This document shows, piece after piece, positions 27,872 through 37,438 of a stretch of DNA of 64,000 nt. Under the pieces are notes generated by a model, which was not told the DNA's origin, made no database searches, and worked only from the letters and a program-made list of their open reading frames with translations. Each line of letters begins with the position of its first letter. Within the stretch, counting starts at the first letter, position 1. Position numbers and translations under genes: made by a program. This DNA comes from Sulfolobus sp. E5-1-F (GTDB taxonomy: Archaea; Thermoproteota; Thermoprotei_A; Sulfolobales; Sulfolobaceae). The DNA is taken from positions 1,028,630 through 1,092,629 of the forward strand of contig NZ_CP045687.1 in NCBI RefSeq assembly GCF_009601705.1, written 5' to 3'.

Positions 27872-28849
27872 ATGAGCTCACATAAGCTCAAAGTCCTCGT
27901 TGAAAGAAGTATTTTTGAATCTAATTCAGAAAAAGTTAAAAAATATCTGGAAGAACTAAAGGAATTAGCAGATGTAGAGGCAATAGATCCTTATGCATCA
28001 AGGGATGAATGGTTGTCAAAGATTAAGGATGTTATTGCTATAATAAATAGGAAGGCTAAACTCGATAAGGAAATCCTTCAACATGCCAATTATTTGAGGC
28101 TTATTGCGAGAACTGGAGTCGGAGTTGACGAGACTAGGATTGATCTTGATGAAGCCAAGAGGAGGGGTATAATAATAACCTATAATCCGGGTGTAAACTC
28201 CCCATCAGTTGTCGAACTGACTTTCCTATTGGCATTAGCATTAATGAGAAAACTAACGAGGATTTATGATTTGGTAAAAGGTGGAAAATGGGTTGAAGCT
28301 CAAGGTATATTGGGTTGGGAGTTATATGGAAAGACCATGGGCATTATAGGTTTAGGAAATATAGGCAAGAGGGTGGCTAGAGTAGCTAAGGCCTTTGAAA
28401 TGAGGGTAATAGGATATGATCCCTACGTAATTGAGAAACCTGCAGAGGTTGATGAAATGGCAGAGTTGAGAAGTTTACTTTCCATCAGCGACGTTGTTAC
28501 TCTTCATATACCGTTAACTAAGGAGACTAAGGGGCTCATTGGTAGGAAAGAACTATTATTAATGAAGAAAAATGCCATAATTATAAACACTAGTAGGGGT
28601 GGTATAATAGATGAGGAAGCACTGTATGAGGCACTAGTCAATAAAACAATTGCTGGTGCAGGGTTGGATGTTTTGAGTGTAGAACCTCCCCTTGAAACAA
28701 ATCCTTTGCTGAAGCTGGAGAACGTTATTATAACTCCTCACATAGGTGGTGTTACAGCCGAGGCGTTTGAAAGGGGTGCGGAAAACGCAATTTTAGAGGT
28801 TATGAGGTTCTTAAAAGGAGAGCCCCTTAAGAACGTATTCAAATATTGA
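27872..28849 (+). CDS. D-2-hydroxyacid dehydrogenase (SerA-like fold)
   Basis: 325 aa. NAD-binding loop GIIGLGNIGKRVARVAKAF (about 152-170); catalytic Arg in INTSRGGIIDEEAL, Glu in DVLSVEP and His in ITPHIGGVTAEA. This is the full D-isomer-specific 2-hydroxyacid dehydrogenase triad. The ACT domain of many SerA proteins is absent, so it may act on a catabolic hydroxyacid rather than phosphoglycerate. Placed 122 bp after the MFS gene on the same strand. Confidence 0.92.
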   Translation: MSSHKLKVLVERSIFESNSEKVKKYLEELKELADVEAIDPYASRDEWLSKIKDVIAIINRKAKLDKEILQHANYLRLIARTGVGVDETRIDLDEAKRRGIIITYNPGVNSPSVVELTFLLALALMRKLTRIYDLVKGGKWVEAQGILGWELYGKTMGIIGLGNIGKRVARVAKAFEMRVIGYDPYVIEKPAEVDEMAELRSLLSISDVVTLHIPLTKETKGLIGRKELLLMKKNAIIINTSRGGIIDEEALYEALVNKTIAGAGLDVLSVEPPLETNPLLKLENVIITPHIGGVTAEAFERGAENAILEVMRFLKGEPLKNVFKY

Positions 28850-28970
28850 ATCCTTTCTCCCGTGATTTATTACTCTTCTGTGATCTGATTCTCTATGAAA
28901 TTTATTGACGAGCCCTACAAAGCATAAAACACCATAAACTTTTTTACTTACGTATATGTAATTCATTATC

Positions 28971-31040
28971 ATGAAACTGAAGGAACATTATGAAGTCATT
29001 ACTGGAAAATCTACATATCTTGACGACATCAACTTAAAAGATACCGTATACTTAGGGATAGTTAGATCATCCTATGCTAGGGCTAGAATAGTGGATATCT
29101 CAAAGCCCTCTAAAGCGTTACTTTTCCTTACTTCAAAGGAACTCAAAGCGTTACTCCCTGCAACTCCCGTACAAAATGCCAATATAGTGAAAATGCCAGT
29201 TCTAGCTGATGGTATGGTCAATTTTTATGGTCAACCAATAGCTGCTGTAGTAGTTGAAGATAGATATGAGACTGAGGATATAGTAGAAGAAGTTAAGATA
29301 GACTATGAAGTGCTGCAACCAGTTGTAACGATCCAAGACTCATTAAAGGGTAATATAGTAATTCACCAAGGACTAAAGTCGAATATTGCATTAGATCAAG
29401 AACTTAAGGGAGGAGAGCTATCACTTGCTAAGGACGCTGATGTCGTCGTTGAAAGGGAGATATATCAAGAGAGAATTCCGGGAAATCCAATGGAACCTAG
29501 AGGTATTTTAGCCTATTACGACGGGGATAGATTATTAGTTTACGCTTCAACTCAATCCGCTTTCAGAGTGAGAAATAATCTTCAAGAAGCCTTGGGGATT
29601 CCTCCCGATAAAATAACAGTTATTGCACCACCAAACGTTGGAGGAGGATTTGGTAGTAAACTTAACTCACCTGCAGAGTATATTATAGCCGCTTACGCAT
29701 CAATGAAATTAAGAAAACCTGTAAAGTGGATAGAAACCAGATATGAACATTTAATAGGTCTATCTCAAGGTAGAGGTGTTTTTGGAAAAGTTAAATTATA
29801 CGGAAAGAAGGACGGTACATTATTAGGTATAGAGGGTGAAATAACGTTAAATTTAGGAGCATATGCGTATGCTATATCGTTAACAACTCCCTCATTTATT
29901 GCGAGTAATTTGACTGGCCCATATACTATGAAGTTTGCGAGAGTTAGAGCAATTGGTGTTTACACGAACTTACCTCCTTATGTAATCTATAGGGGAGCTG
30001 GTAGACCTGAGGCTACTCTGTTTCATGAAACGCTGATCGAGGACTTTGCAGAGAAAATAGGGATGGATTCCATTGAGATTAGAAGAAAGAACATGGTTAA
30101 AGAAGCATATGTCACTCCGTTAGGGTTAAAATTGGATAAGGCGGGTTATGCACAAGTTTTCGAAAAGGGCGTGGAATTATATAAGAGACTTAAAGAGATT
30201 TATAAGGATAAAGGAATTGGAGTTGCGTTCTTTGCGGAACTAATTAGAACTTCGCCCGGCGAAGGAGCTAAGGTAAGGGTAGGTAAGGGTAAGGTGGAGG
30301 TAATAGTTGGTTCTGGACATCACGGTCAAGCTTATCAGTCTTCCTTTAGTAACCTAATTCAAGAAACCTTTGGAATTGATGGGGATAAGGTAATTATAAG
30401 AACTGGAACCACTGAGGGTCTCAAAGAGGGAGTAGGAAGTTATGGTAGTAGAGCTGCTGCTGTAGGAGGATCTGCCATAATTGAGGCATTCAAGGCTTTG
30501 AACAAGAAGCTCACAGAGTTAAATATTTCATTAAAGGACGCAATTGAAGGTAATGAGATATATGAGGCTGAGGTTTACCTAAAAGCAGAAGATATCTTCA
30601 CTCCTAGCTTCCATTTAGCTGTGGTTGATATTGATAAGGAAACTTACACGCCTAAAGTTATAGGGTTTTACGCTGTAGATGATGTGGGAAGGATTTTAGT
30701 AAAGGATGAGGTTGAAGGACAAATCGTGGGCGGAGCGTTACAAGGGATATCCCAGGTTACGTTAGAAGCTGCTGAATACGACGAGAATGGAGTACCGAAG
30801 TTCAGTTCAGTGAATGATGTTGGATTACCAACAGCTTTGGAGTCATTTAGGGAAGCTGAAGTTTACGAAGTTGAGGTACCTTCAGCGTTAAGTAGCGGTG
30901 CTAGAGGAGTAGGGGAATCTGGTACAATAGGGGGATTAGCTGCGACGTTCATAGCATTGGAGAAGCTTCTAAAAGTTAGGTTTAAGAGGACCCCTGTCAC
31001 TTCTTCCTACATTAATGAGTTAATAGAAGGGAGGGAATGA
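28971..31040 (+). CDS. Mo-hydroxylase large subunit (xanthine dehydrogenase/4-hydroxybenzoyl-CoA reductase family), copy 1
   Basis: 689 aa, a little short for the family. The Mo-MCD subunit: VIAPPNVGGGFGSK (about 219-232), IYRGAGRPEATLFHE (about 340-354), VVGSG-like IVGSGHHGQ and GARGVGESGTIGG with the catalytic Glu (about 645-655). It would act with a [2Fe-2S] subunit and a FAD subunit, neither of which is next door. Candidate reactions are hydroxylation of an aromatic or heterocyclic ring, an aldehyde oxidation, or dehydroxylation of a hydroxybenzoyl-CoA. Four bp separate it from the GlcG-like gene. Confidence 0.9.
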   Translation: MKLKEHYEVITGKSTYLDDINLKDTVYLGIVRSSYARARIVDISKPSKALLFLTSKELKALLPATPVQNANIVKMPVLADGMVNFYGQPIAAVVVEDRYETEDIVEEVKIDYEVLQPVVTIQDSLKGNIVIHQGLKSNIALDQELKGGELSLAKDADVVVEREIYQERIPGNPMEPRGILAYYDGDRLLVYASTQSAFRVRNNLQEALGIPPDKITVIAPPNVGGGFGSKLNSPAEYIIAAYASMKLRKPVKWIETRYEHLIGLSQGRGVFGKVKLYGKKDGTLLGIEGEITLNLGAYAYAISLTTPSFIASNLTGPYTMKFARVRAIGVYTNLPPYVIYRGAGRPEATLFHETLIEDFAEKIGMDSIEIRRKNMVKEAYVTPLGLKLDKAGYAQVFEKGVELYKRLKEIYKDKGIGVAFFAELIRTSPGEGAKVRVGKGKVEVIVGSGHHGQAYQSSFSNLIQETFGIDGDKVIIRTGTTEGLKEGVGSYGSRAAAVGGSAIIEAFKALNKKLTELNISLKDAIEGNEIYEAEVYLKAEDIFTPSFHLAVVDIDKETYTPKVIGFYAVDDVGRILVKDEVEGQIVGGALQGISQVTLEAAEYDENGVPKFSSVNDVGLPTALESFREAEVYEVEVPSALSSGARGVGESGTIGGLAATFIALEKLLKVRFKRTPVTSSYINELIEGRE

Positions 31041-31044
31041 ATTC

Positions 31045-31494
31045 ATGATAAGTGCTCCAAGGCTAACGCTAGATGAGGCTAAGATTTTAATTGAAGGAGG
31101 AGAATTAAAGGCAAAGGAATTAGGGATTAGTGTCAATATAGCAATTGTTGATGACGAAGGATACTTAATAGCATTTCATAGAATGGACGATGCTAGAATC
31201 ATTGGTATAGAAACGGCCATTAATAAAGCATTCACATCTGCACTCTCGAGGAGACCTACCAGAGTTTACTCTGAGAGTGCCCAGCCGGGAAAGCCCTCCT
31301 ATGGGATTCAAAACATGTTTAATGGCAGATTCACAATCTTAAAGGGAGGTTTACCAATAGAAGTTGATGGAAAAGTTATAGGAGGTATAGGAGTAGGGGG
31401 AGCCTATTCTTCTGATCAAGATGAGGAAATAGCTAGGGCAGCATTGAATTATCTTAAAAGTAAAACTGGACTAAATGTGAACACTAATGTTTAG
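31045..31494 (+). CDS. GlcG/HbpS-family protein
   Basis: 149 aa, family of small heme-, cobalamin- or ligand-binding proteins often encoded inside catabolic operons. Seen: LTLDEAKILIEGGELKAKELG, VNIAIVDDEGYLIAFHRMDDA and IEVDGKVIGGIGVGGAYSSDQDEEIA, the typical order. SD GGGAGGGAATGAATTC precedes the ATG. Role here is unknown; it probably works with the Mo-hydroxylase encoded upstream. Confidence 0.88.
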   Translation: MISAPRLTLDEAKILIEGGELKAKELGISVNIAIVDDEGYLIAFHRMDDARIIGIETAINKAFTSALSRRPTRVYSESAQPGKPSYGIQNMFNGRFTILKGGLPIEVDGKVIGGIGVGGAYSSDQDEEIARAALNYLKSKTGLNVNTNV

Positions 31495-31938
31495 TAAAAA
31501 ACTATAACTCATGATTTTTGTAACGAAACTGGGATCTTTAGTTCTTAAAATTTGGATACGCAGTTTCAATTAGTTTAATACATAAAGTAGATCTTTTTCC
31601 ATAGTTAAGTGATTCAATCCATGTCAAGGGTCCCTTAATTATTTAAGTATTCAAAAATGTGCTTTATGACCATAGAGTTATACAAAAATTTACAATTAAT
31701 TATTATTAGTCTTGCATACGAGTAAAAACAAAAGAGATCGAAGCAAATGCGAAGAAAAACGTTATCACTTCTTATGGGTAGTAAATTCACATTAAGGATT
31801 AGCTTAGAAAATGCCGTAAATTATTTTATTTTTCACAAAAAACCCCTTTGCCTATAGTTTCATTCTATATATTGAAGAGACTTCCAAGGTAAGCTCGATA
31901 GAAAAGCTTAATATACTAAATTATTATATAATCTCTCA
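31495..31938. other. Intergenic region before the ligA-like gene
   Basis: About 440 bp, very AT-rich, with no gene recognised. TATA-like TTATTATATAAT at about 31920-31931 probably serves the next gene. Confidence 0.4.
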
Positions 31939-31951
31939 CAAGGAGATCAAC

Positions 31952-32245
31952 ATGGTAGTGTATTTTACCTTTCCAGATATATCTAGGTATAAGATACATA
32001 AGTTAATATATGATCTAAGGGATAACAAGGAATTAAGGGAGAGATTTAGGAAAAATCCACAAGAAGTAATGAAGGAGTACGGTTTGTCAGAAGAAGAAAT
32101 GAATGTCTTATTGAGAGCTGACCCAGAAGAAATGTTCAGATATGGCATAAATCCGTACATGATCCACGATTACAGACTCGTGGTTTTAGGGTTAGGGGAT
32201 AGACCCGTAGAAGAACAAGTAGTTTATAAGGAAAACAGGAAGTAA
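31952..32245 (+). CDS. LigA-like small subunit of extradiol dioxygenase
   Basis: 97 aa, helical. It matches the LigA fold of protocatechuate 4,5-dioxygenase: LRDNKELRERFRKNPQEVMKEYGLSEEEMNVLLRADPEEMFRYGINPYMI, where the acidic-helix and 'G-x-N-P/H-[PM]' region caps the LigB active site. AAGGAGATC precedes the ATG. Together with the LigB gene at 25285-26106 it completes a two-subunit LigAB-type ring-cleavage enzyme, although the two genes are separated and on opposite strands. Confidence 0.85.
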   Translation: MVVYFTFPDISRYKIHKLIYDLRDNKELRERFRKNPQEVMKEYGLSEEEMNVLLRADPEEMFRYGINPYMIHDYRLVVLGLGDRPVEEQVVYKENRK

Positions 32246-32661
32246 TTTTCTATAAAGTCATTCAATTTTTTTATACATTTGTTATATTTAGATCCGATTA
32301 GTTGATCTATTAAATATTTTTCGATATAGCTACTGTTATCTTTATTTCAACGAATAATCAGATCTAAAATTTATGTTTAAAAATACAGTAGAGAGCTTAA
32401 GAAAATTAGCAGATCCGAACAACATTTCCGAACATTTATTTATGGAGATGCTATTGTAGTCAGAAATATTTCTAATTGTACGTATCCATATAGAGTGGAA
32501 ATAATGATACTATTATAGTTTTATCGAACGCCTAATTTGGTTAGTTACTGCTTTGTAGAGCTCTTTAATAAATTTCAATAGAATTATATCATAGAGTGAT
32601 AAAGAATAAACAATTTTATCACATTTCATTACGCTAACCCTTAGCTCAACTCCCAATGAAG

Positions 32662-32748
32662 TTAGCCATATGAGTCATCGAAGCATAGGCCCAAGATCGC
32701 GTCCTCATCATACTTGTTCCGATCCCTCATGTATCTCCTCTTACTCAT
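32662..32748 (-). pseudogene. Transposase N-terminal fragment (28 codons)
   Basis: The minus frame reads MSKRRYMRDRNKYDEDAILG and then LCFDDSYG before a TAA. The highly charged opening and the adjacent terminal-like sequence at 32773-32800, which recurs at 45273-45299, suggest the beginning of an insertion-sequence transposase whose remainder is lost. The IS family is not identified. Confidence 0.4.
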
Positions 32749-32772
32749 ACGAAATACTCTGGATAATAAATA

Positions 32773-32800
32773 GGTTTTTGTATAATTTTGAAGTTAACCA
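32773..32800 (-). repeat. IS-end-like sequence shared with 45273-45299
   Basis: GTTTTTGTATAATTTTGAAG at this site and GTTTTTGTATAATTCAAAAG at 45275-45294, each followed by TTA(A)CCA. Each lies just upstream of a short decayed frame, as expected for the ends of two remnants of one IS family. Confidence 0.45.
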
Positions 32801-33054
32801 CAACACAGTCAGTCACAAAATCATTATTATACTTTTTTAAAATTTACCTATTATATCCTTTAGTCTTTGGAAATGAATTAATAACTACACTGTAGTAATA
32901 GAAAACTTCCACGTTATGAGTACTCTAGCAGTTAAAAGTATATTTGGACGTACTTTGCATATATATAAGTTGAGGTTCTAACCTATAAATATCACTCCTA
33001 AAGTATAAGTAGAGAAAAAAAGATATTTAAATAGAAGGCTCACTTGATAACGGG

Positions 33055-33567
33055 CTATAGGGGAAAGTAGAGATTATATGACGGATAACTGGTTGAGTCT
33101 AAATACACTATCCTTTTCACAATCTTAACCTCATTATCGCCATAGATCCTAAGCGTATCTTCTCTCTTACCAGAGATTAAAGTAGGGTATTCTTTTATAT
33201 CTTCGGCGTTAAACCTTAAGACTAAGATATTACTTGTCACGTAAACTACGTTATTTTCTTTACGCTCTAGTATCCTTATATTCCCAACTATTCTCCTTGT
33301 TTTTGTTTGTGCATATTGATAACTCCATCCATAACTTGAAAGTAACCTATCAATAAACAATTTCCATTTACTTTTGTCAGCGTAGAAAAGAAGTTTCCTA
33401 TTGCTGAAATCTAATTTCTTCCCTTGTCTAGTTTCACCCTCTATAATATAATATTCGTAATCGTCGTCTAATAGCATTAACCACCTATTGTAATCTTCTG
33501 CATCTAGCAACTCCGCCTCTGTAATCTCGAAATTATAAATATGATAAAAGAGTTCTTGAATGTTCAT
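33055..33567 (-). CDS. Ring-hydroxylating oxygenase beta subunit, system 3
   Basis: 170 aa from the ATG at 33567, which has GGGGAGG four bases upstream and overlaps the alpha stop (ATGA); a longer frame to 33621 would overlap alpha by 58 bp. NTF2-like: LFYHIYNFEITEAELLDAEDYNRWLMLLDDDYEYYI. It is more divergent than the beta subunits of systems 1 and 2 (no RLYTEYAWAE; here RLLSSYGWSYQYA). No small third gene follows. Confidence 0.88.
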   Translation of the reverse strand: MNIQELFYHIYNFEITEAELLDAEDYNRWLMLLDDDYEYYIIEGETRQGKKLDFSNRKLLFYADKSKWKLFIDRLLSSYGWSYQYAQTKTRRIVGNIRILERKENNVVYVTSNILVLRFNAEDIKEYPTLISGKREDTLRIYGDNEVKIVKRIVYLDSTSYPSYNLYFPL

Positions 33568-34880
33568 TTTTCCTCCCCCAACATCTCCATTATCCATCTT
33601 TTCCAAAAGGTTCTTTGACATTCTTCATGGAATTGTGTCGGCCTTACTATTCCCGGCCCTTCCCACCCTTCTAATGGTTGTAGATCAGGCTCAGCCTTAA
33701 GATTGGTGATATTCATTTTAGCAAAATATCCCCTTGAAACTTGAGTTATACCACGCCATATACTTGTATCATCTTGCTCTGCAGCGCCACTTGGACCGAA
33801 ATGTGATACCGTTATTTCGTAAACCCTTTTAGCTATTTCATCCGGTGTATCTTTGGGAACTATAACCCAAGTTTGAATGAGTGTCTTATCCGGTCCTAAT
33901 GGTTGCCATACCCTTAAAAGAGATACTGGTGCTCTGTCTTTTCTCGATCCATCTGAAGAGTCTGCTGCAATGAAGCCGGATAAGTTAGGAAAAATTGTAA
34001 ATACTGTGTGAGATATTTTCTTTAATAGTGTCTCCCTACGATCATTGAATGAAATATTTATCTTAAACCCGAAATAACCTGGAATATGCTCACCAGGAGT
34101 AAATCTAAACCCAAATGCTCCTATAACCTTCCCCTCTACATCCTTAAGATCTGCAATAGAGACCTCGTTTAAACCGGGTGTAATGTAACCGAATCTAGAT
34201 ACTGGACTTGCGAATCCGAATTCTGCTACTGTTTTATGTGTGACTACTGTATGTAGTCTATCTTCAGAAAAATTCTCTGCTCCAATTTTCCAGTTGAAGT
34301 CAGCTGTGAACTTGAATGGAGTGTTTATCGGTCTCATTCTACCAGTTAGTTTAAATATTATATCTAAATAGTACTTCGCTTCCCCTAAATACTCGTTTAA
34401 GCTTATCTTTGGATTTTCACTCCCAAATATTAGGTTTTCATATTGTTGCACTTTTATTTCAATTAAACCCCATTTTTCTAGGTCTAGATTCTTGTAGATC
34501 CTCTCACGTAGAGGAACACCTATTAGTTTTCCCTTGTTATTATATGACCAACCGTGATACGGACAAGTGAATATCTTCGCGTTTCCGTATTCACTAGTGC
34601 AGATCATTGTTCCTCTGTGTCTACAGCTATTGAAGAATGCCCTTATTTTACCATCCTCTCCCCTAATTACGATAAATGGATCTGGACCAATATATCTCAC
34701 CATGTAATCTCCTTCATTTGGTATCTCTTCTTCAAATCCTAGAAATATCCAACTTCTTGAGAAGATATTCTCTAGCTCGAGCTCATATATTTGATAATCG
34801 TTAATTACTTTTAATGGGATTTCATATTGTTGAGCTGTGAAGGAGTCCCTTATCTTCTTTAACATCTCATATATGCTCAT
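33564..34880 (-). CDS. Rieske ring-hydroxylating oxygenase alpha subunit, system 3
   Basis: 438 aa. Rieske motif CRHRGTMIC...IFTCPYHGW (about 84-110), iron ligands DRLHTVVTHKT (two His), carboxylate from EQDDTSIWRG. Start MSIYEML aligns with the other two alphas. Leaderless: TATA 34901-34907. The replacement of the aromatic/small residues around the iron site relative to systems 1 and 2 (RLHTVV against AYHAPF/SYHIPF) suggests a different substrate. Downstream genes on the same strand are absent; upstream is the UbiD operon, 67 bp away. Confidence 0.92.
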   Translation of the reverse strand: MSIYEMLKKIRDSFTAQQYEIPLKVINDYQIYELELENIFSRSWIFLGFEEEIPNEGDYMVRYIGPDPFIVIRGEDGKIRAFFNSCRHRGTMICTSEYGNAKIFTCPYHGWSYNNKGKLIGVPLRERIYKNLDLEKWGLIEIKVQQYENLIFGSENPKISLNEYLGEAKYYLDIIFKLTGRMRPINTPFKFTADFNWKIGAENFSEDRLHTVVTHKTVAEFGFASPVSRFGYITPGLNEVSIADLKDVEGKVIGAFGFRFTPGEHIPGYFGFKINISFNDRRETLLKKISHTVFTIFPNLSGFIAADSSDGSRKDRAPVSLLRVWQPLGPDKTLIQTWVIVPKDTPDEIAKRVYEITVSHFGPSGAAEQDDTSIWRGITQVSRGYFAKMNITNLKAEPDLQPLEGWEGPGIVRPTQFHEECQRTFWKRWIMEMLGEEK

Positions 34881-34900
34881 ACTGAGTATATGTTATAGGT

Positions 34901-34907
34901 TATAAAG
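34901..34907 (-). promoter_or_regulatory. TATA box for oxygenase system 3
   Basis: Minus-strand CTTTATA about 25 bp before the ATG at 34880, the same heptamer as in the system 1 promoter. Confidence 0.5.
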
Positions 34908-34947
34908 GTATAAAAAATTTTTTAGTATACAATCGAGAAAAATTACA

Positions 34948-36384
34948 TTAAGGTGAAAATACGTGGCTAAACTTTTTTGTGACTTTTTCTACCAATTCCT
35001 CATTAGGTTTAACCTCAACTGGAAACTGATTTCTTATTAGCTTGTCAAAGGGCTTTACTGCATAGATAATTGCTCTAGAGGAGACGTATTCCTTTACGTT
35101 CTCTTTTCTTTCAGCCATTGGATCTAGGGGCGTGCTATTAACGTTCTTAATAACATCTATGGTTATAGATGGGTCTGACCTAGTACATATTGCCCATATT
35201 ACTTGATTTAAATCTGAAGGATCTATATCTTCATCTACGATAATTATGTATCTCCCACCATAGGACGCTAAAGGAGATGTTGCAATTAAATGCCCTACCA
35301 TAGTTGCGTGTCCTGCAAAAGTTTGCTTAATTGATATAACTATAAATGCCCTAGAGAACCCTACTTCATGTGCCCAAACTCCCTTTACGTTTGGAACTCC
35401 AGCTCTTTCTAGGAAATCCCAGATCATCGCGGATCTAATTGGACATCTAAGATATGAATAATCATAGGGTGGTATACTGGGGGCTGTGCCTAGAAGGATT
35501 GGATCTTGCCTATAATATACCCTTTTGATTTCTATAAGCGGACTCTTCATTTTACCTCCAGCGTAATATCCCATGAATTCACCGAAAGGTCCTTCATCAG
35601 TTACTTCTCCGGTTATATAACCTTCAACAGCTATTTCACTTTCCGCAGGTATTGGTAATCCAGTAACTTCACCCCTAAATACTTTCACCCTTTCTCCCAC
35701 CACTGCTCCAGCGAAATTATATTCTGATACTCCATAAGGAACTTCCATCCCCGCAAAGATGAAGAGCGATAGTGGAGGGCCAAAGGAAATCGCTATTGGT
35801 GCTTTTCTTCCCTGTTTAAGATATTTCTCGATGTGCAATCGCCCGTGATGACTAGCTTCTATAAAGATTGCTAATTTGTTCCTATCAACTAACATTACCC
35901 TGTAAGCTCCTACATTAATCCAATCCGAGTCCGGATCCTTAGTTATCACAGCATCTGCAGTACCAATATATCTTCCTCCATCTAATTCGTGCCATTTGGG
36001 TGCTGGAAACTTGAATAAATTTACGTTTTCCTCTTTATCTACGTTCTCTAAAAAAGGGCTATCTGAGACTTCTATGGGATCGTAACTCTTATACTCTCTA
36101 CTCGCGTAGTTTAATCTCTCCCTTAATTTCGTAACAAGTTGGATGTCATTTAAATTAGAGGAAAAACCTAAGGCTAAGCCAACTCTCTTAGAATCTAGGA
36201 GGGTCCCCGTTAGCACTCTAAATCCCTTAGGGTAATCTACGATCTCGTCAAACAGTAAAGTATATTTCTTCCTTTTTGCGTTAAGGTCGGTTATTGCGCC
36301 TATCTCTAAATTCCAGTGAGCTCCCCTCACCTCTCTTAAGAGGTTTAACTTTTCGACTTCTTCAATGAATCTTCTTATTTCCAT
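34948..36384 (-). CDS. UbiD-family (prenylated FMN) decarboxylase
   Basis: 478 aa, usual length. UbiD-type enzymes reversibly decarboxylate aromatic or alpha,beta-unsaturated acids using prFMN. Seen: FIEASHHGRLHIEKYLKQGRKAPIAISFG, EIAVEGYITGEVTDEGPFGEFMGYY with the conserved Glu pair (about 255-270), and RCPIRSAMIWD. The required prenyltransferase (UbiX) is not in the window. It is last in a three-gene minus operon (MFS, alcohol dehydrogenase, UbiD) with gaps of 3 and 16 bp, so the transported acid is probably its substrate or a precursor. Confidence 0.9.
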   Translation of the reverse strand: MEIRRFIEEVEKLNLLREVRGAHWNLEIGAITDLNAKRKKYTLLFDEIVDYPKGFRVLTGTLLDSKRVGLALGFSSNLNDIQLVTKLRERLNYASREYKSYDPIEVSDSPFLENVDKEENVNLFKFPAPKWHELDGGRYIGTADAVITKDPDSDWINVGAYRVMLVDRNKLAIFIEASHHGRLHIEKYLKQGRKAPIAISFGPPLSLFIFAGMEVPYGVSEYNFAGAVVGERVKVFRGEVTGLPIPAESEIAVEGYITGEVTDEGPFGEFMGYYAGGKMKSPLIEIKRVYYRQDPILLGTAPSIPPYDYSYLRCPIRSAMIWDFLERAGVPNVKGVWAHEVGFSRAFIVISIKQTFAGHATMVGHLIATSPLASYGGRYIIIVDEDIDPSDLNQVIWAICTRSDPSITIDVIKNVNSTPLDPMAERKENVKEYVSSRAIIYAVKPFDKLIRNQFPVEVKPNEELVEKVTKKFSHVFSP

Positions 36385-36400
36385 ACTCTATTTTCTCGTT

Positions 36401-37435
36401 TCAAGGTATTAATACTTGTCTTCCAGTTACCTTATTTTTTTCAAGATTATCCAATGCTTCATTAGCTTTCTCTAGCCTTAGTTTAGTGACAACTGGTTTT
36501 ATTCTCCCGTTTTCGGCAAGACTTACGACTTCCAAAAATTCCTTTCTGTTTCCGGTTAGTGTACCTATGAATTGCCATCCCATTGAATGTAATTTTAATC
36601 CGGCCTCATTGGGTAAACCCCCACCAAATGTTCCCACTTTGATGTACCTCCCCAATTTAGCTAAAAATGTATAGTAACTTTTAATCGTGTTTTCTGAACC
36701 CACGAAATCTATTATGGCATCTACACCTCTTCCATTTGTTATTTTAAGCACTTCTTGGTATACTTCTTTTCCACCGTTTAAAGTGTAGTCAGCTCCGAGT
36801 TTTGAGGCTAATTCTAGTCCCTCTTCGTTGATATCTATAGCTATAATTGTGGAACCATAAAGTGCTCTAATTATTTGCACTCCCATACTTCCTAATCCTC
36901 CCCCAGCTCCAATTATCGCTACGTAACTAGATGGATTTAACTTAGCTAGTTTACTCGCCCTATATGCTGTAATTCCAGCACAAGCTAATGGTGCTGCTTC
37001 ATATGGTAAGAGATTTTTTATTTTATACACGTAATTGTGAGTTGAAAGTACGTATTCTTGAAAACCACCATCTGTCGTAATACCTAACCACGTAGGTGAG
37101 TCGCAGTATTGGTCTTCTCCTATTTTGCAGTAGAAACAATTTCCCTCACCTTGCCAAGGGTTTATAATAACTTTATCACCTTTAGCTAATCCAACAACTT
37201 CATCTCCTATTTCCTCTACAATTCCAGCTATTTCATGCCCAGGTATAAGAGGGAGTTTTGGTGGATTTACATTAATCCTCTTATAAATTATTCCACTTCT
37301 CACTGAAACGTCTGTGTGGCACACTCCAGCTGCTTGTACTCTTACCAATACTTGATTTGATTTAGGCCTAGGAATCTCATAGATATCTGTTAGCTCTAAT
37401 GGTTTCCCAAACTCTACAATTCTCATCGCTTTCAT
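36401..37435 (-). CDS. Zinc-dependent alcohol dehydrogenase (SsADH-like MDR)
   Basis: 344 aa. Catalytic Zn: GVCHTDV (Cys38 type), PGHEIAG (His68 type) and PLACAGI (Cys). The structural Zn lobe is GEGNCFYCKIGEDQYC, the Sulfolobus form in which a Glu replaces one Cys. Rossmann loop GAGGGLGSMG. Very like the well-known S. solfataricus ADH in arrangement, so NAD-linked oxidation of aromatic or aliphatic alcohols is likely. In the operon with an MFS carrier and UbiD it may handle a benzyl-alcohol-like intermediate. Confidence 0.93.
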   Translation of the reverse strand: MKAMRIVEFGKPLELTDIYEIPRPKSNQVLVRVQAAGVCHTDVSVRSGIIYKRINVNPPKLPLIPGHEIAGIVEEIGDEVVGLAKGDKVIINPWQGEGNCFYCKIGEDQYCDSPTWLGITTDGGFQEYVLSTHNYVYKIKNLLPYEAAPLACAGITAYRASKLAKLNPSSYVAIIGAGGGLGSMGVQIIRALYGSTIIAIDINEEGLELASKLGADYTLNGGKEVYQEVLKITNGRGVDAIIDFVGSENTIKSYYTFLAKLGRYIKVGTFGGGLPNEAGLKLHSMGWQFIGTLTGNRKEFLEVVSLAENGRIKPVVTKLRLEKANEALDNLEKNKVTGRQVLIP

Positions 37436-37438
37436 TAC

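Larger units (their letters stand above)
32246..33054. other. Intergenic region with IS remnants
   Basis: About 800 bp. The only recognisable content is the transposase-start-like fragment at 32662-32748 and the terminal-like sequence at 32773-32800. The rest, including a stretch at 32400-32600, looks like decayed DNA but could not be matched. Confidence 0.4.

Noticed and set aside
27872-28849. Assignment as serA (phosphoglycerate dehydrogenase)
   Set aside because: The catalytic core fits any D-2-hydroxyacid dehydrogenase; there is no ACT domain and the context is catabolic.
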